A stretch of 64,000 bases of DNA from Pseudomonas sp. CC120222-01a (GCF_003097235.1 NZ_QEQQ01000004.1:62001-126000); one strand, 5' to 3'; counted from the first letter of the stretch, positions 31,704 through 42,436 are shown. The notes: generated from the letters alone by a model not told the origin. Made by a program: numbers and translations.

Positions 31704-34700
31704 ATACACCGGGCTACGCCGAGTTGCATTGCCTGTCCAACTTCAGCTTTCAGCGCGGCGCCTCCAGCGCCGAAGAGCTGTTCCGCCGCGCCCGCGAGCA
31801 GGGCTATCAGGCCCTGGCGATCACTGACGAGTGCACCCTGGCCGGTATCGTGCGCGCCTGGCAGGCCGCCAAAGAACAGCAGTTGCGCCTGATCGTCGGC
31901 AGTGAAATGCGCCTGCACGATGGCCCAAAACTGGTGTTGCTGGTGCAGAACCTCACCGGTTACCAGAACCTCTGTGCCTTGATCACCCGTGCCCGACGGC
32001 GGGCCGAGAAGGGTGACTACCAGTTGTTCGCTGACGATCTGCAGCCACACCATGAAGGTTTGCTGGCGCTGTGGATTGCCGATGATGCCGATGACCAGGC
32101 TACAGGCCGCTGGCTGTGCGATGTGTTCGCCGAGCGCTTGTGGCTGGGCGTGCACCTGCACCGTGGCAGCGATGATGACCGGCGCCTGGCGCGCCTGCGC
32201 GAACTGGCGGCGCAGCTGGGCATCCGTGCCGTGGCCTGTGGTGACGTGCACATGCACGTGCGCGGCCGGCGCGCGCTTCAGGACTGTATGACCGCGATCC
32301 GCGAACACTGCAACGTGGCCGAGGCAGGTCGCCATCTGTTCGCCAATGGCGAGCGCCACCTGCGCACGCAGGAGCAACTGGCCGAGCTGTACCCGGCAGA
32401 CCTGCTGGCCGAGAGCCTGGTCATCGCCGAGCGTTGCCAATTCGACCTGGGTGAACTGCGCTACCAGTACCCACGCGAGCTGGTGCCCGAGGGCCAGACC
32501 CCCGCCAGCTGGCTGCGCGTATTGTGCGAGCGGGGCTTGCCGCTGCGCTGGCCTTGCGGGCCGAGCAGCAAGGTGCGCGCGGTGCTGGACAAGGAACTGG
32601 CGCTGATCGAGGAACTGGGCTACGAAAGCTATTTCCTCACCGTGCATGACATCGTCGCCTTTGCCCGCAGCCAGCACATTCTCTGCCAGGGCCGTGGCTC
32701 GGCAGCCAACTCGGTGGTGTGCTTCGTGCTCGGCATCACCGAGCTCGACCCGATGGAACATCGGCTGTTGTTCGAGCGCTTCCTGTCCCGTGAGCGCAAC
32801 GAGCCGCCCGATATCGACGTGGACTTCGAGCATGACCGGCGCGAAGAGGTGATCCAGTACGTGTTCCGCCGTTACGGCCGGCACCGCGCAGCGCTGACCG
32901 CCGTGGTCAATACCTATCACGCTGCTGGCGCCGTGCGTGATGTGGCCAGGGTGCTGGGCCTGCCGGCCGACCAGGTGGATGCCCTGGCCAAGTGCTGCGG
33001 CCGCTGGAGCGACCGCATCCCGGACGATCAACGGCTCGCCGAGGCCGGTTTCGAGCCCGGCAGCCCGTCGCTGCGGCGCATTCTGGTGCTGGCCGGTGAA
33101 CTGATCGGCTTCCCCCGTCACCTGTCGCAGCACCCGGGTGGCTTCGTCATTTCCGAACAGCCGCTGGACCACCTGGTGCCGGTGGAAAACGCGGCCATGG
33201 CCGAGCGCACGGTGATCCAGTGGGACAAGGACGACCTGGACATGGTCGGCCTGCTCAAGGTCGATGTGCTGGCCCTGGGCATGCTCAGCGCCTTGCGCCG
33301 CTGTTTCGACCTGCTGCAGCGCCACCGTGGTCGGCAGCTGACCCTGGCGACCATCCCCGGCGAAGACCCGGCAACCTACGCGATGATCAGCCGTGCCGAA
33401 ACCATGGGTGTGTTCCAGATCGAGTCACGGGCACAGATGGCCATGCTACCGCGGCTCAGGCCCAACACTTTCTATGACCTGGTGATCGAGGTCGCCATCG
33501 TGCGCCCCGGGCCGATCCAGGGCGATATGGTTCACCCCTACCTGCGTCGGCGCCTCAAGCAGGAACCGGTGACCTACCCCTCGGAAAAGCTCAAGGAAGT
33601 GTTCGAGCGCACCTTGGGCGTGCCGCTGTTCCAGGAGCAGGTGATGGAGCTGGCCATGGTCGCGGCCGACTACAGCGCCGGCGAGGCCGACCAGCTTCGC
33701 CGCAGCATGGCGGCCTGGAAGCGCCATGGCGGGCTGGAGCCCCATCGCCAGCGACTGGTCGAGGGAATGCTGCGCAACGGATACGAACCGGCGTTCGCCG
33801 AGCGTATCTTCGAGCAGATCAAAGGCTTTGGCAGTTACGGCTTCCCCGAGTCCCACGCGGCCAGCTTCGCCTTGCTGTGTTATGCCAGCAGCTGGCTCAA
33901 GTGCCATGAGCCGGCGATCTTCACCTGCGCGCTGGTCAACAGCTGGCCGATGGGGTTCTACAGCCCGGATCAGCTGTTGCAGGAGGCGCGGCGGCAAGGG
34001 ATCGAAGTCCGTCCGGTGGATGTGTTCCATAGCGAATGGGACTGCACGCTGGAGCCCGATCAGCACGGTGTTCTGGCCATACGCCTAGGGTTGCGGCAGA
34101 TCCGTGGTTTCAGCGAGGCGGATGCCCGCCGGCTGGAGCAGGCGAGGGCGCAGCGCCCCTGGCGGGATGTCGAAGACCTGTGCCTGCGCGCCGGGCTCGA
34201 CAGCCGTGCCCGCGCCCGGCTGGCCGATGCGGGGGCACTGCGAGCCTTGGCCCGCGACCGCCACCAGGCGCGCTGGCAGGTGGCAGCAGTGCAGGCGCAA
34301 TTGCCGCTGTTTGCCGAGGTGCAGGCTGCCCCCGAAGCGCTGGTGGCGTTGCCCGTGCCCACGGTTGGCGAAGACCTGGTTGCCGATTACCACACCTTGG
34401 GGACGACATTGGGCCCGCATCCGCTCAGGCTGTTGCGTTCACGGTTGCGAGCGCTGGGCTGTCGCAGTTCCGCTGAACTGGCAGGAGTCGAGCATGGCGA
34501 TGCGATTGCCGTGGCCGGGCTGGTGGTGGGGCGACAGCGGCCACAGACCGCCAGCGGGGTGACCTTCGTCACGCTGGAGGATGAGTTCGGCATGGTCAAC
34601 GTGGTTGTCTGGCGGGACCTGGCCGAGCGGCAGCGGAGGGCGCTGGTGGGGTCGCAGCTGCTCAAGGTGAGCGGGCGGCTGGAGCAGGAGAACGGGGTTC

Positions 34701-34780
34701 GGCATTTGATAGCCCGGCGCCTGGAGGACATCAGCCCCTTGCTGCAGGGGCTGGATGTAAAGAGCCGGGACTTTCACTGA
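31700..34780 (+). CDS. dnaE2: Error-prone DNA polymerase DnaE2
   Basis: About 1026 residues, C-family polymerase. N-terminal PHP domain ([12 protein letters not shown], with degenerate metal ligands), GRGSAANS, catalytic acids in [13 protein letters not shown] (Asp371 and Asp373), and a C-terminal OB fold ([13 protein letters not shown]). A QLPLF peptide before the OB domain resembles a clamp-binding motif. It carries out mutagenic bypass in the SOS response. The ATG at 31700 overlaps the imuB TGA. Confidence 0.95.
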   Translation: MNTPGYAELHCLSNFSFQRGASSAEELFRRAREQGYQALAITDECTLAGIVRAWQAAKEQQLRLIVGSEMRLHDGPKLVLLVQNLTGYQNLCALITRARRRAEKGDYQLFADDLQPHHEGLLALWIADDADDQATGRWLCDVFAERLWLGVHLHRGSDDDRRLARLRELAAQLGIRAVACGDVHMHVRGRRALQDCMTAIREHCNVAEAGRHLFANGERHLRTQEQLAELYPADLLAESLVIAERCQFDLGELRYQYPRELVPEGQTPASWLRVLCERGLPLRWPCGPSSKVRAVLDKELALIEELGYESYFLTVHDIVAFARSQHILCQGRGSAANSVVCFVLGITELDPMEHRLLFERFLSRERNEPPDIDVDFEHDRREEVIQYVFRRYGRHRAALTAVVNTYHAAGAVRDVARVLGLPADQVDALAKCCGRWSDRIPDDQRLAEAGFEPGSPSLRRILVLAGELIGFPRHLSQHPGGFVISEQPLDHLVPVENAAMAERTVIQWDKDDLDMVGLLKVDVLALGMLSALRRCFDLLQRHRGRQLTLATIPGEDPATYAMISRAETMGVFQIESRAQMAMLPRLRPNTFYDLVIEVAIVRPGPIQGDMVHPYLRRRLKQEPVTYPSEKLKEVFERTLGVPLFQEQVMELAMVAADYSAGEADQLRRSMAAWKRHGGLEPHRQRLVEGMLRNGYEPAFAERIFEQIKGFGSYGFPESHAASFALLCYASSWLKCHEPAIFTCALVNSWPMGFYSPDQLLQEARRQGIEVRPVDVFHSEWDCTLEPDQHGVLAIRLGLRQIRGFSEADARRLEQARAQRPWRDVEDLCLRAGLDSRARARLADAGALRALARDRHQARWQVAAVQAQLPLFAEVQAAPEALVALPVPTVGEDLVADYHTLGTTLGPHPLRLLRSRLRALGCRSSAELAGVEHGDAIAVAGLVVGRQRPQTASGVTFVTLEDEFGMVNVVVWRDLAERQRRALVGSQLLKVSGRLEQENGVRHLIARRLEDISPLLQGLDVKSRDFH

Positions 34781-34785
34781 TCTTG

Positions 34786-34800
34786 CCGGCCTCTTCGCGG
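34786..34800. repeat. Truncated REP half-unit
   Basis: CCGGCCTCTTCGCGG is the left arm of the common REP unit; the rest is missing and the aldo/keto reductase stop codon follows after 4 bases. It is probably a remnant after a deletion between dnaE2 and the convergent gene. Confidence 0.65.
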
Positions 34801-34804
34801 TCTA

Positions 34805-35626
34805 TCAGACCATCGCCAGATGCTGCTTGCGCGTCGGTGCCGGAAACGCCCGGTCCATCGCCCGCAGGTCTTCAAGGGTCAAGGTCAACGCCCCGGCAGC
34901 CGCATTCAACCGCACATGCTCCGCAGACACCGCCTTGGGAATGGCAATCACATCATTCTCCCGCGTCACCCACGCCAGGCTGACCTGCGCCGGCGTCGCG
35001 CCATGGCGCTCGGCGATCTCGCTCAGCACCGGGTGCTGCAACAGTCGCCCGGCCTGGGCCAGCGGGCAGTAGGCCATGGTCGGCAAGCCGCGTTGGCGGC
35101 TCCACGGCAACAGGTCGAACTCGATGCCGCGCTGCGCCGGGTTGTACAGCACCTGATTGGTCGCGCAATCCGGGTTGTGCAGTTCGCGCAGGTCATCGAC
35201 ATCGAAGTTGGACACGCCCCAACGGCGGATCTTGCCCTGCTCACGCAAGCGCTCGAACGCCTCGACCGTTTCCTCCAGCGGATACTGGCCGCGCCAGTGC
35301 AGCAGATACAGGTCGATCACCTCGGTACCCAGGCGCTTCAGGCTGCGTTCGCAGGCTTCAGGCACGCCGCGGCGGCTGGCGTTGTGCGGGTAGACCTTGC
35401 TGACCAGGAACACCTGGTCACGGCGCCCGGCGATGGCCTGGCCGACCACTTCCTCGGCGCCGCCTTCGGCATACATCTCGGCGGTGTCGATCAGGGTCAT
35501 GCCCTGTTCGATGCCCTGTTGCAGGGCGGCCACTTCGCCAGCCTTGCGGGCCGGGTCTTCGCCCATGTACCAGGTGCCCTGGCCTATGGCCGGCACGCTG
35601 CAACCTGCCAGTTTCACGTAACGCAT
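34805..35626 (-). CDS. Aldo/keto reductase
   Basis: 273 residues, TIM-barrel NADPH-dependent oxidoreductase. The catalytic tetrad is visible: Asp47 and Tyr52 (DTAEMYAEG), Lys77 (VSKVYP) and His110 (LLHWRG). The cofactor-binding signature is in [14 protein letters not shown] and the C-terminal IPKAVSAEH. Its start lies inside the 3' end of the upstream LysR gene (13-bp overlap), so the two are co-translated. Substrate unknown. Confidence 0.9.
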   Translation of the reverse strand: MRYVKLAGCSVPAIGQGTWYMGEDPARKAGEVAALQQGIEQGMTLIDTAEMYAEGGAEEVVGQAIAGRRDQVFLVSKVYPHNASRRGVPEACERSLKRLGTEVIDLYLLHWRGQYPLEETVEAFERLREQGKIRRWGVSNFDVDDLRELHNPDCATNQVLYNPAQRGIEFDLLPWSRQRGLPTMAYCPLAQAGRLLQHPVLSEIAERHGATPAQVSLAWVTRENDVIAIPKAVSAEHVRLNAAAGALTLTLEDLRAMDRAFPAPTRKQHLAMV

Positions 35627-36519
35627 GTCACCTCCGGAGTCTGGGTATGGGAAAGCAGTACCTCGAGCAGCGCCTGGGCTGCGGTGGAAAGCTTGTGGTC
35701 GGCCAGGGCAATCACGCCGATGCGCCGTTCGACAGCGGGTTCGACCAGCGTCACGCAGCGGGCGCCAAGCTCCTGCATCTGATTAATGCACAGTGCCGGC
35801 ACCGCGCTCACACCCAGGCCACTGGCGACCATGCGGCCGATGGTCGATAGCTGGTGGCTTTCGAATGCCACCGCCAGTTTGCCGTGGTGTGCCGCGACAT
35901 TCTGTTCCATCAGCAAGCGCACTGCCGAAGGGCGTTGCAGGGCGATGAAGTCCTCGGCCAACAGTTGCGCCCATGTGACCTGGCTCTGCAGGGCCAGCGC
36001 TGAATCGGCCGGCACCACGGCGACGAAGCGGTCCATGTACAGCGGATGGAAATTCAGGCCTTCGCTGTTATCCGGCTCGAAACCGATGCCCAGTTCGACG
36101 CGGCGATGGCGCACCAGTTCCAGCACTTGTTCGTTGATCACGTCGTGCACGGTGACGTTGACCTTGGGGTAACGCTGGCGGAACACTTTGAGCGAATGCG
36201 GCAGCAGGTTGCCGGCAAAGGCCGGCATGGCGGCCACCGACACGCGGCCAAGCTGCAGGGTGAAGCGCTGGCGCAGCATCTCTTCGGTGTCGTCCCAGTC
36301 GGCCAGCAGGCGCCGGGCCAGCGGCAGCAGTACTTCACCCTCGGCGGTCAGGCTGACGCTGCGGGTGGTGCGGGTAAGCAGGGCGCCGCCAAGGTTTTCC
36401 TCCAGCGCCTTGATGGTCAGGCTCAGGGCCGGCTGCGACACATGCAGGTGTTCACCGGCCTGGGCGAAGCTCTGGTACTTGGCGACGGCGACGAAGGCGC
36501 GCAATTGCTTGACGTTCAT
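35614..36519 (-). CDS. LysR-family transcriptional regulator
   Basis: About 301 residues. The N-terminal helix-turn-helix is clear ([23 protein letters not shown]), followed by the periplasmic-binding-like effector domain. I chose the ATG at 36519 ([14 protein letters not shown]), the normal LysR N-terminus. It is divergent from the CoA-transferase genes across about 140 bp of AT-richer sequence, so it is the likely regulator of acetoacetate use. Confidence 0.9.
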   Translation of the reverse strand: MNVKQLRAFVAVAKYQSFAQAGEHLHVSQPALSLTIKALEENLGGALLTRTTRSVSLTAEGEVLLPLARRLLADWDDTEEMLRQRFTLQLGRVSVAAMPAFAGNLLPHSLKVFRQRYPKVNVTVHDVINEQVLELVRHRRVELGIGFEPDNSEGLNFHPLYMDRFVAVVPADSALALQSQVTWAQLLAEDFIALQRPSAVRLLMEQNVAAHHGKLAVAFESHQLSTIGRMVASGLGVSAVPALCINQMQELGARCVTLVEPAVERRIGVIALADHKLSTAAQALLEVLLSHTQTPEVTCVT

Positions 36520-36659
36520 GACAGTCTCGATCGCTGTTTTGGAAAAGTTATCAATCAATGATGAAAACAAAATTAACAAATCAGTCGCCAGCGGTGAAGA
36601 TGGCTACACACGCTCACCGACAGCCTCGTCGGTTCAACAACTACAAAAGGCGGATCAGC

Positions 36660-37358
36660 ATGGCCGGACTGGACAAGCGCGTAGCAACCTATGAAGAGGC
36701 CCTGGCAGGCCTGACCGACAACATGACAGTACTGGCCGGCGGCTTCGGCCTGTGCGGCATTCCCGAAAACCTTATTGCCGAAATCAAGCGCCTTGGCGTC
36801 AAGGGCCTGACCGTGGTCTCCAACAACTGCGGCGTCGACGGCTTCGGCCTGGGCGTGCTGCTGGAAGACCGGCAGATCCGCAAGATGATCGCCTCCTATG
36901 TCGGCGAAAACGCCGAGTTCGAACGCCAGCTGCTCAGTGGTGAGCTGGAAGTCGAACTGACCCCGCAAGGCACCCTGGCCGAGAAGATGCGCGCCGGCGG
37001 TGCCGGTATCCCGGCCTTCTACACCGCCACCGGCTATGGCACCCCGGTTGCCGACGGCAAGGAAGTGCGCGAGTTCAAGGGCCGCAAGTACATCCTCGAA
37101 GAATCCATTACCGGCGACTTCGCCATCGTCAAGGGCTGGAAGGCCGACCACTACGGCAACGTGGTGTACCGCAACACCGCGCAGAACTTCAACCCGCTGG
37201 CGGCCACCGCCGGCAAGATCACCGTGGTCGAAGTGGAAGAAATCGTCGAGCCTGGCGTGCTGCTGCCCAGCGAAATCCACACCCCGGGCATCTACGTTGA
37301 CCGGGTGATCGTCGGCACCTTCGAAAAACGCATCGAAAAGCGCACCGTCAAGGCCTGA
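36660..37358 (+). CDS. atoD: 3-oxoacid CoA-transferase subunit A
   Basis: 232 residues. Glycine-rich CoA-transferase I signature ([13 protein letters not shown]) near residue 24, and [14 protein letters not shown]. With subunit B it moves CoA from succinyl-CoA or acetyl-CoA to acetoacetate or short-chain acids. Earlier in-frame codons upstream are not family-like, so the ATG at 36660 is preferred. Whether the CoA donor is succinyl- or acetyl-CoA (scoA versus atoD) cannot be decided from sequence alone. Confidence 0.92.
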   Translation: MAGLDKRVATYEEALAGLTDNMTVLAGGFGLCGIPENLIAEIKRLGVKGLTVVSNNCGVDGFGLGVLLEDRQIRKMIASYVGENAEFERQLLSGELEVELTPQGTLAEKMRAGGAGIPAFYTATGYGTPVADGKEVREFKGRKYILEESITGDFAIVKGWKADHYGNVVYRNTAQNFNPLAATAGKITVVEVEEIVEPGVLLPSEIHTPGIYVDRVIVGTFEKRIEKRTVKA

Positions 37359-37393
37359 GCGCCGTCCATCAGAACAACAAAGAGATCCTGACC

Positions 37394-38050
37394 ATGGCAC
37401 TGACCCGCGAACAGATGGCGCAACGCGTCGCCCGTGAACTGAAGGACGGCTACTACGTCAACCTCGGCATCGGCATCCCGACCCTGGTGGCCAACTATGT
37501 GCCGGCCGACATGGACGTGATGCTGCAGTCCGAAAACGGCCTGCTCGGCATGGGCGAATTCCCCACCGAGAGCACCCTCGATGCCGACATGATCAACGCC
37601 GGCAAACAGACCGTCACCGCCCGCCGCGGCGCGTCGATCTTCGACTCGGCGCAATCCTTCGCCATGATCCGTGGCGGCCACGTCGACCTTACCGTGCTGG
37701 GCGCCTTCGAGGTGGACGTGGAAGGCAACATCGCCTCGTGGATGATCCCCGGCAAGCTGGTCAAGGGCATGGGCGGCGCCATGGACCTGGTGGCCGGTGC
37801 CGACAACATCATCGTCACCATGACCCACGCCTCCAAGGATGGCGAGTCCAAGCTGCTGCCGCGCTGCAGCCTGCCGCTGACCGGTGCCGGTTGCATCCGC
37901 AAGGTGCTGACCGACCTGGCCTACCTGGAAATCGAAGACGGCGCCTTCATCCTGCGCGAGACCGCGCCGGGGGTGAGCGTTGAAGAAATCATCGAGAAAA
38001 CCGCCGGCAAGCTGATCGTGCCGGACGATGTCAAGGAAATGACCTTCTAA
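37394..38050 (+). CDS. atoA: 3-oxoacid CoA-transferase subunit B
   Basis: 218 residues. The catalytic Glu lies in QSENGLLGMG, preceded by NLGIGIPTLVANYV. It pairs with the subunit A gene 35 bp upstream. A large inverted REP pair separates it from the transporter gene. Confidence 0.93.
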   Translation: MALTREQMAQRVARELKDGYYVNLGIGIPTLVANYVPADMDVMLQSENGLLGMGEFPTESTLDADMINAGKQTVTARRGASIFDSAQSFAMIRGGHVDLTVLGAFEVDVEGNIASWMIPGKLVKGMGGAMDLVAGADNIIVTMTHASKDGESKLLPRCSLPLTGAGCIRKVLTDLAYLEIEDGAFILRETAPGVSVEEIIEKTAGKLIVPDDVKEMTF

Positions 38051-38066
38051 AGCATCACACTGTCCA

Positions 38067-38190
38067 CCCCTGTGGGAGCGGCCTTGTGTCGCGAAAGGGC
38101 TACAGAGCAGCCCCGCGATTTCAGCATTGATGCTGCGTTCGTGGGGCCGCTTCGCGGCCCTTTCGCGACACAAGGCCGCTCCCACAGGGG
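38067..38190. repeat. Inverted REP pair, TCGCGACACAAGG subfamily, inside the ato operon
   Basis: The outer CCCCTGTGGGAGCGGCCTTG (38067-38086) and its reverse complement ending at 38190 are perfect arms; inner arms GGGGCCGCTTCGCGGCCC form another stem. It sits between atoA and the transporter gene, where it could lower or stabilise downstream mRNA. Confidence 0.88.
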
Positions 38191-38240
38191 TTTTGTGTTT
38201 TTCCTGACGTATCCGATAAGACCAATAAAAGGAAGTAACC

Positions 38241-39659
38241 GTGGCCGCTGAAATCCAAGACAGCCGCTCCGCCCGCTTTGCCCTGCGCTGTTCCAACTGG
38301 GCTGAACGCTGGTTCCCCGACTCCTGGGTATTCGCCGCCCTGGCCGTGCTGCTGGTGTGCATTGGCGCCCTGGCCATGGGCGCCAAGCCGACCGATACCG
38401 CCAAGGCCTTTGGCGATGGCTTCTGGAGCCTGATCCCGTTCACCATGCAGATGGCCTTCGTGGTCATCGGCGGCTACGTGGTGGCCAGCTCGCCACCCGC
38501 CGCCAAGCTGATCGACCGCCTGGCGCGCATCCCCAAGAACGGCCGCTCGGCGGTGTGCTGGGTCGCGCTGATCTCGATGCTGGCCTCGCTGCTCAACTGG
38601 GGCTTGTCGCTGGTGTTCGGTGGCCTGCTGGTCCGTGCCCTGGCCCGTCGCACCGAGCTGAAGATGGACTACCGCGCCGCCGGTGCCGCCGCCTACCTGG
38701 GCCTGGGGGCTGTGTGGGCGCTGGGCCTGTCGTCCTCGGCCGCGCAGTTGCAGGCCAACCCGGCCAGTCTGCCGCCGTCGATCCTGTCGATCACCGGCGT
38801 GATCCCGTTCACCGAGACCATTTTCCTCTGGCAGTCCGGCGTGATGCTGGCGGCCCTGGTGATCGTCTCGCTAGTGATCGCCTACGCCACGGCCCCCGGC
38901 CCAAACAGTGCGCGCAGCGCCGAAGACTGTGGCGTCGACCCCAGCTTCACTGCGCCGCCGGCGCCCAAGCGTACCCGCCCGGGCGAATGGCTGGAACACA
39001 GCCCGATCCTGATCCTGATGCTGGTGGCCCTCGCCGCTGGCTGGCTGTACCAGGAGTTCGCCACCAAACCGGCGATCACTGCGATTTCCGGGCTGAACAC
39101 CTACAACCTGCTGTTCATCATGCTCGGGGCCTTGCTCCACTGGCGCCCGCGCAGCTTCCTCGATGCCGTGGCGCGCGCCGTGCCGACCACCACCGGGGTG
39201 CTGATCCAGTTCCCGCTGTATGGCTCGATTGCTGCGATCCTCACCCAGGTCAAAGGTGTGGATGAGCAGACCCTGGCCCATCACATCTCGCTGTTCTTCA
39301 CCCAGATCGCCACCCATGACACCTACGCGCTGCTGATGGGCGTGTATTCCGCGGTGCTGGGCTTCTTCATCCCGTCGGGCGGTGGCAAGTGGATCATCGA
39401 AGCGCCGTACGTGATGCTGGTGGCCAACGACCTGAAATATCATCTGGGCTGGGCGGTGCAGATCTACAACGCCGCCGAGGCGCTGCCGAACCTGATCAAC
39501 CCGTTCTACATGCTGCCGCTGCTGGGCGTGCTGGGGCTCAAGGCGCGTGATCTGATCGGTTTTTCGTTCGTCCAGTTGCTGGTGCATGTGCCGCTGGTAC
39601 TGGTGTTGCTGTGGGCACTGGGTACCACGTTGCAGTATGTGCCGCCAGTTTTGCCTTGA
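38241..39659 (+). CDS. atoE: Short-chain fatty acid transporter AtoE
   Basis: 472 residues with about 12 membrane helices, a member of the AtoE short-chain fatty acid family. FIPSGGGKWIIEAPYV is the conserved family motif near residue 375. Together with the CoA-transferase subunits it forms a pathway for uptake and activation of acetoacetate or butyrate. Confidence 0.92.
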   Translation: MAAEIQDSRSARFALRCSNWAERWFPDSWVFAALAVLLVCIGALAMGAKPTDTAKAFGDGFWSLIPFTMQMAFVVIGGYVVASSPPAAKLIDRLARIPKNGRSAVCWVALISMLASLLNWGLSLVFGGLLVRALARRTELKMDYRAAGAAAYLGLGAVWALGLSSSAAQLQANPASLPPSILSITGVIPFTETIFLWQSGVMLAALVIVSLVIAYATAPGPNSARSAEDCGVDPSFTAPPAPKRTRPGEWLEHSPILILMLVALAAGWLYQEFATKPAITAISGLNTYNLLFIMLGALLHWRPRSFLDAVARAVPTTTGVLIQFPLYGSIAAILTQVKGVDEQTLAHHISLFFTQIATHDTYALLMGVYSAVLGFFIPSGGGKWIIEAPYVMLVANDLKYHLGWAVQIYNAAEALPNLINPFYMLPLLGVLGLKARDLIGFSFVQLLVHVPLVLVLLWALGTTLQYVPPVLP

Positions 39660-39756
39660 GAACCAGACAAAAATCACCGATAGCGTGATCAGATTTGGAT
39701 ACGTCATCTGATTACGACTGCCGGTGATTCGATCAAAGGTAAGGTTCTTATGATTT

Positions 39757-40821
39757 TTAAATGAACTCAATAAGTTTTGCGGCAACAACCCCCGTACTCT
39801 GTTTCTTCAATACTGCGCGCTCTTTGATTACATTGTTTGTGTAGAACGTATTGACTCTCATGCTATCAAGGAGGTCGATCACTTCATGGTGTGGGTGAGG
39901 ATCTCTGGATCGGCCGAACTTTCTATTGTTGTGGCTAACGATGGCGTAGCACGGTGAGATGTTTTTGAGAATGGCGGACGTCAGATTTTCCCTGCTCCCG
40001 TGATGTGGCACTTTCAAAATGTTGGCGGAAATATCGGTCCCATTGTCCAGCAGTCGGTTGAAAACATGCTGGTCGGCATCGCCCGTGAAAAGCCAACTGT
40101 GCCCATGACCTTGATGCCTGAAGACGATGCTTGCCTGATTGGCGGTAAGTGCCAAATGTTTCTTTATATGGTAGTCGGCGTTCCCTTTAGGTTGTCGGGA
40201 AAGGTCGTCGGCCAAACCAGTGAAAAACATATGTACGAATTCAATCGCGCGTTCTCGATACTCTAAATCATCATTGGGCAGCAATGGCGGATTGTAATCA
40301 ATGATCGCTTGTGTCGGCAGGTCGATTCCAAGTTCTCCCAACATATTCAGGGCTCTGAAAATGTCTCCTTCCAGCGTCTGGAACGGGAGCGCATGTTTAA
40401 TTTCTTCGACATTTGAAGGGGGGTTCAAAACGGTGGCGTGATCGCAGAGCATTTTCCCTTCGGCAACGAAAGTCACCTTCTTGAGCTTTGCGATTCTCCT
40501 CCAGTCTGGAGTCTTGATGTCTGACTTGAGAGCGTTACCCAGAAATTTTGCAATCCTGGTCACTTCTGGAAGGTAGTAAGGGATTATCAGTTCACTCACC
40601 ATGCTGGCCCTTAGCAGCGCCGGAAGGCCTCCCATGTGGTCTTCGTGCGAGTGGGTGATCATCACAACATACCGTTTTGGGGGGATACGCGTGGCAACCT
40701 TCGCTTTTGCGGTGCCCGTATCGATCAATAGCGGTTCCTGACTGCGCATGCACGCCGCAGGGGAAAAAAGAAATGCATCACCTTGTCCAACATTCAAAAC
40801 CTTAAGCACTGTGCTCTCCAT
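39757..40821 (-). CDS. Solitary ComEC/Rec2-type metallo-beta-lactamase-fold hydrolase
   Basis: 354 residues. Metal motifs are the HSHEDH signature (residues 57-62), TGDAD (246-250) and PHHGS (272-276), the ComEC-type arrangement. The N-terminal VLNVGQGDAFLF is also ComEC-like. There are no membrane spans or signal peptide, so only the nuclease-like half is present. Base composition is visibly lower in G+C (about half) than the neighbours, suggesting acquisition. The flanks belong to unrelated conserved genes, so it is a single-gene insertion. Function unknown; nuclease or phosphodiesterase activity is inferred. No good ribosome-binding site precedes the ATG. Confidence 0.85.
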   Translation of the reverse strand: MESTVLKVLNVGQGDAFLFSPAACMRSQEPLLIDTGTAKAKVATRIPPKRYVVMITHSHEDHMGGLPALLRASMVSELIIPYYLPEVTRIAKFLGNALKSDIKTPDWRRIAKLKKVTFVAEGKMLCDHATVLNPPSNVEEIKHALPFQTLEGDIFRALNMLGELGIDLPTQAIIDYNPPLLPNDDLEYRERAIEFVHMFFTGLADDLSRQPKGNADYHIKKHLALTANQASIVFRHQGHGHSWLFTGDADQHVFNRLLDNGTDISANILKVPHHGSRENLTSAILKNISPCYAIVSHNNRKFGRSRDPHPHHEVIDLLDSMRVNTFYTNNVIKERAVLKKQSTGVVAAKLIEFI

Positions 40822-40968
40822 ACACGCTATTGCAGATACCGCACCCTACAATACTCAAGGTGATATCGTTGCGCTATCACTGGCGTCCTTCAATGGCCAA
40901 AAATTTGCTTGTGACCTAACGTGGCTGGAAATGTAATTACTAGCAGACGCAACCTGGAAGACAGACTT

Positions 40969-41796
40969 ATGATCGAGGTATCGCGGTTCTGGCGGGATCC
41001 GGCATTGCCCTTCGTCGAAGCCCGGCGCGTGGGGGATGGGCGCAAGGTCTGTTATGCCGCCCATTCCCACGAGAGCTTTTCCATCGGCGTGATCACCAGT
41101 GGTTGCAACACCTACCTGAACGGCGACAGCCACGTCGAGGTGATGGCCGGTACCACGGTACTGATGAACCCAGGTGTGGTGCATAGCTGCAACCCGATCG
41201 CCGGCCAGCCCTGGTCGTACCTGATGCTGTTCATCGACCTGCCGTGGCTGCAGGCCCGGGGCTTCATACTGCCAGTGCAGACAGTCAGCACTTCGCCGGG
41301 GTTGTACAGCCGCTTGCTGCAGCTGTTTGCCGACCTGTTCGACAACGAGCTGGCCGACCGTGAAGATCGCCTGGAGCGTTTTTTGGGCGACCTCCCACGC
41401 TATTTGCAGCCATTGGCAGATGAGGCGCGAATGGACCATCCGCAACTGGACGCGGCAGCGGCGTTCATCCGGGCTCACCGCACAGACCCGCTGAGCCTTG
41501 AGGATGTCTGCGCGGCCTGCGGCTTGTCGCGCTCTTATTTGATCCGGGCCTTCCGCCAGCGCTTTGGCCTGACGCCACACGGTTATCTGCTGGATCAACG
41601 GGTACAGCATGCGCGGGCGCTATTGCGCAAGGGAAGGGCAATCGCCGAGGTGGCGCAGGAGGCGGGGTTCGCCGATCAGGCGCACCTGCAGCGGGCGTTC
41701 AAGCAGCACCTGGCGGCGACACCTGGGCATTACCGCGATGCAGTGCCGGCCCCTTCGCGGCTAAAGCCGCTCCCACAGGTACAGCGCCGCACTTGA
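40969..41796 (+). CDS. AraC-family transcriptional regulator
   Basis: 275 residues. N-terminal cupin-like effector domain, then two helix-turn-helix motifs (LSLEDVCAACGLSRSYLIRAFR and IAEVAQEAGFADQAHLQRAFK, residue ranges about 177-200 and 225-246). The ATG at 40969 follows GGAAG. The last 18 codons (about 41743-41796) lie inside a REP unit, so the C-terminal tail was probably changed by REP insertion. It is likely to control the divergent or convergent LysE exporter gene, which lies downstream in opposite orientation. Confidence 0.88.
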   Translation: MIEVSRFWRDPALPFVEARRVGDGRKVCYAAHSHESFSIGVITSGCNTYLNGDSHVEVMAGTTVLMNPGVVHSCNPIAGQPWSYLMLFIDLPWLQARGFILPVQTVSTSPGLYSRLLQLFADLFDNELADREDRLERFLGDLPRYLQPLADEARMDHPQLDAAAAFIRAHRTDPLSLEDVCAACGLSRSYLIRAFRQRFGLTPHGYLLDQRVQHARALLRKGRAIAEVAQEAGFADQAHLQRAFKQHLAATPGHYRDAVPAPSRLKPLPQVQRRT

Positions 41797-41848
41797 GCAT
41801 AGTGATACCCCTGTGGGAGCGGCTTCAGCCGCGAAGAGGCCGGCACTG
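41741..41848. repeat. Inverted REP pair overlapping the AraC gene 3' end
   Basis: CAGTGCCGGC at 41741-41750 pairs with GCCGGCACTG at 41839-41848. Inner arms carry TTCGCGGCTAAAGCCGCTCC, a third core variant. The left unit forms the last codons and stop of the AraC gene; the right ends 7 bp before the LysE stop. Confidence 0.87.
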
Positions 41849-41854
41849 GCGATA

Positions 41855-42436
41855 TCAAACCAGCAGATAAACCGCACTCCCCACCAGCAACACCGCCAGC
41901 CCACGGTTCAGCAACCGTAGATACCGCGGCTCCCGCAGATACTGACGGATCACACTGCCGGCCCAAGCCCAGCAGGCTACCGAAACGAAACAGATCGGCC
42001 CGTAGATCCAGGTGAACAACCACAGCAGTTGCTGTTCGCCACCGGTATAGGCACCCACGCCCGCCACCGCCGCCAGCCAGGCCTTGGGGTTCAGCCATTG
42101 CATCGCCGCACCCTGCCAGGCCGAAGGTGCACGCTGCTCATCTGAGCCACCCAGCTGGCCATCGTCGCTGGCCAGCTTCCAGGCCATGTACAGCAGAAAC
42201 GCCACGCCTCCCCAATGCAGCGCCACGCCAAGCAACGGCCAGCTTAACAGCAGCTCGTGCAAGCCCAGGCCAACCAGCACCAGCAGCAGGCAGAAGCCCA
42301 GCGTCGCGCCCGTCACATGCCACAGGCTCGCCCGCAGGCCATGACGGGCACCGCTGCCGAGGGCAACGATATTGACCGGCCCCGGAGAAATCGAAGCGGC
42401 TAGGGCGAATGCGGCCATGGAAAGGGACAGGCTCAT
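41855..42436 (-). CDS. LysE/RhtB-family amino acid exporter
   Basis: 193 residues, six membrane helices. The N-terminal SISPGPVNIVALGSGARHG is the LysE/RhtB signature, and WLNPKAW is the conserved loop. I chose the ATG at 42436 because AGGAGTT precedes it. These exporters remove amino acids or homoserine lactones; the substrate is unknown. Confidence 0.9.
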   Translation of the reverse strand: MSLSLSMAAFALAASISPGPVNIVALGSGARHGLRASLWHVTGATLGFCLLLVLVGLGLHELLLSWPLLGVALHWGGVAFLLYMAWKLASDDGQLGGSDEQRAPSAWQGAAMQWLNPKAWLAAVAGVGAYTGGEQQLLWLFTWIYGPICFVSVACWAWAGSVIRQYLREPRYLRLLNRGLAVLLVGSAVYLLV

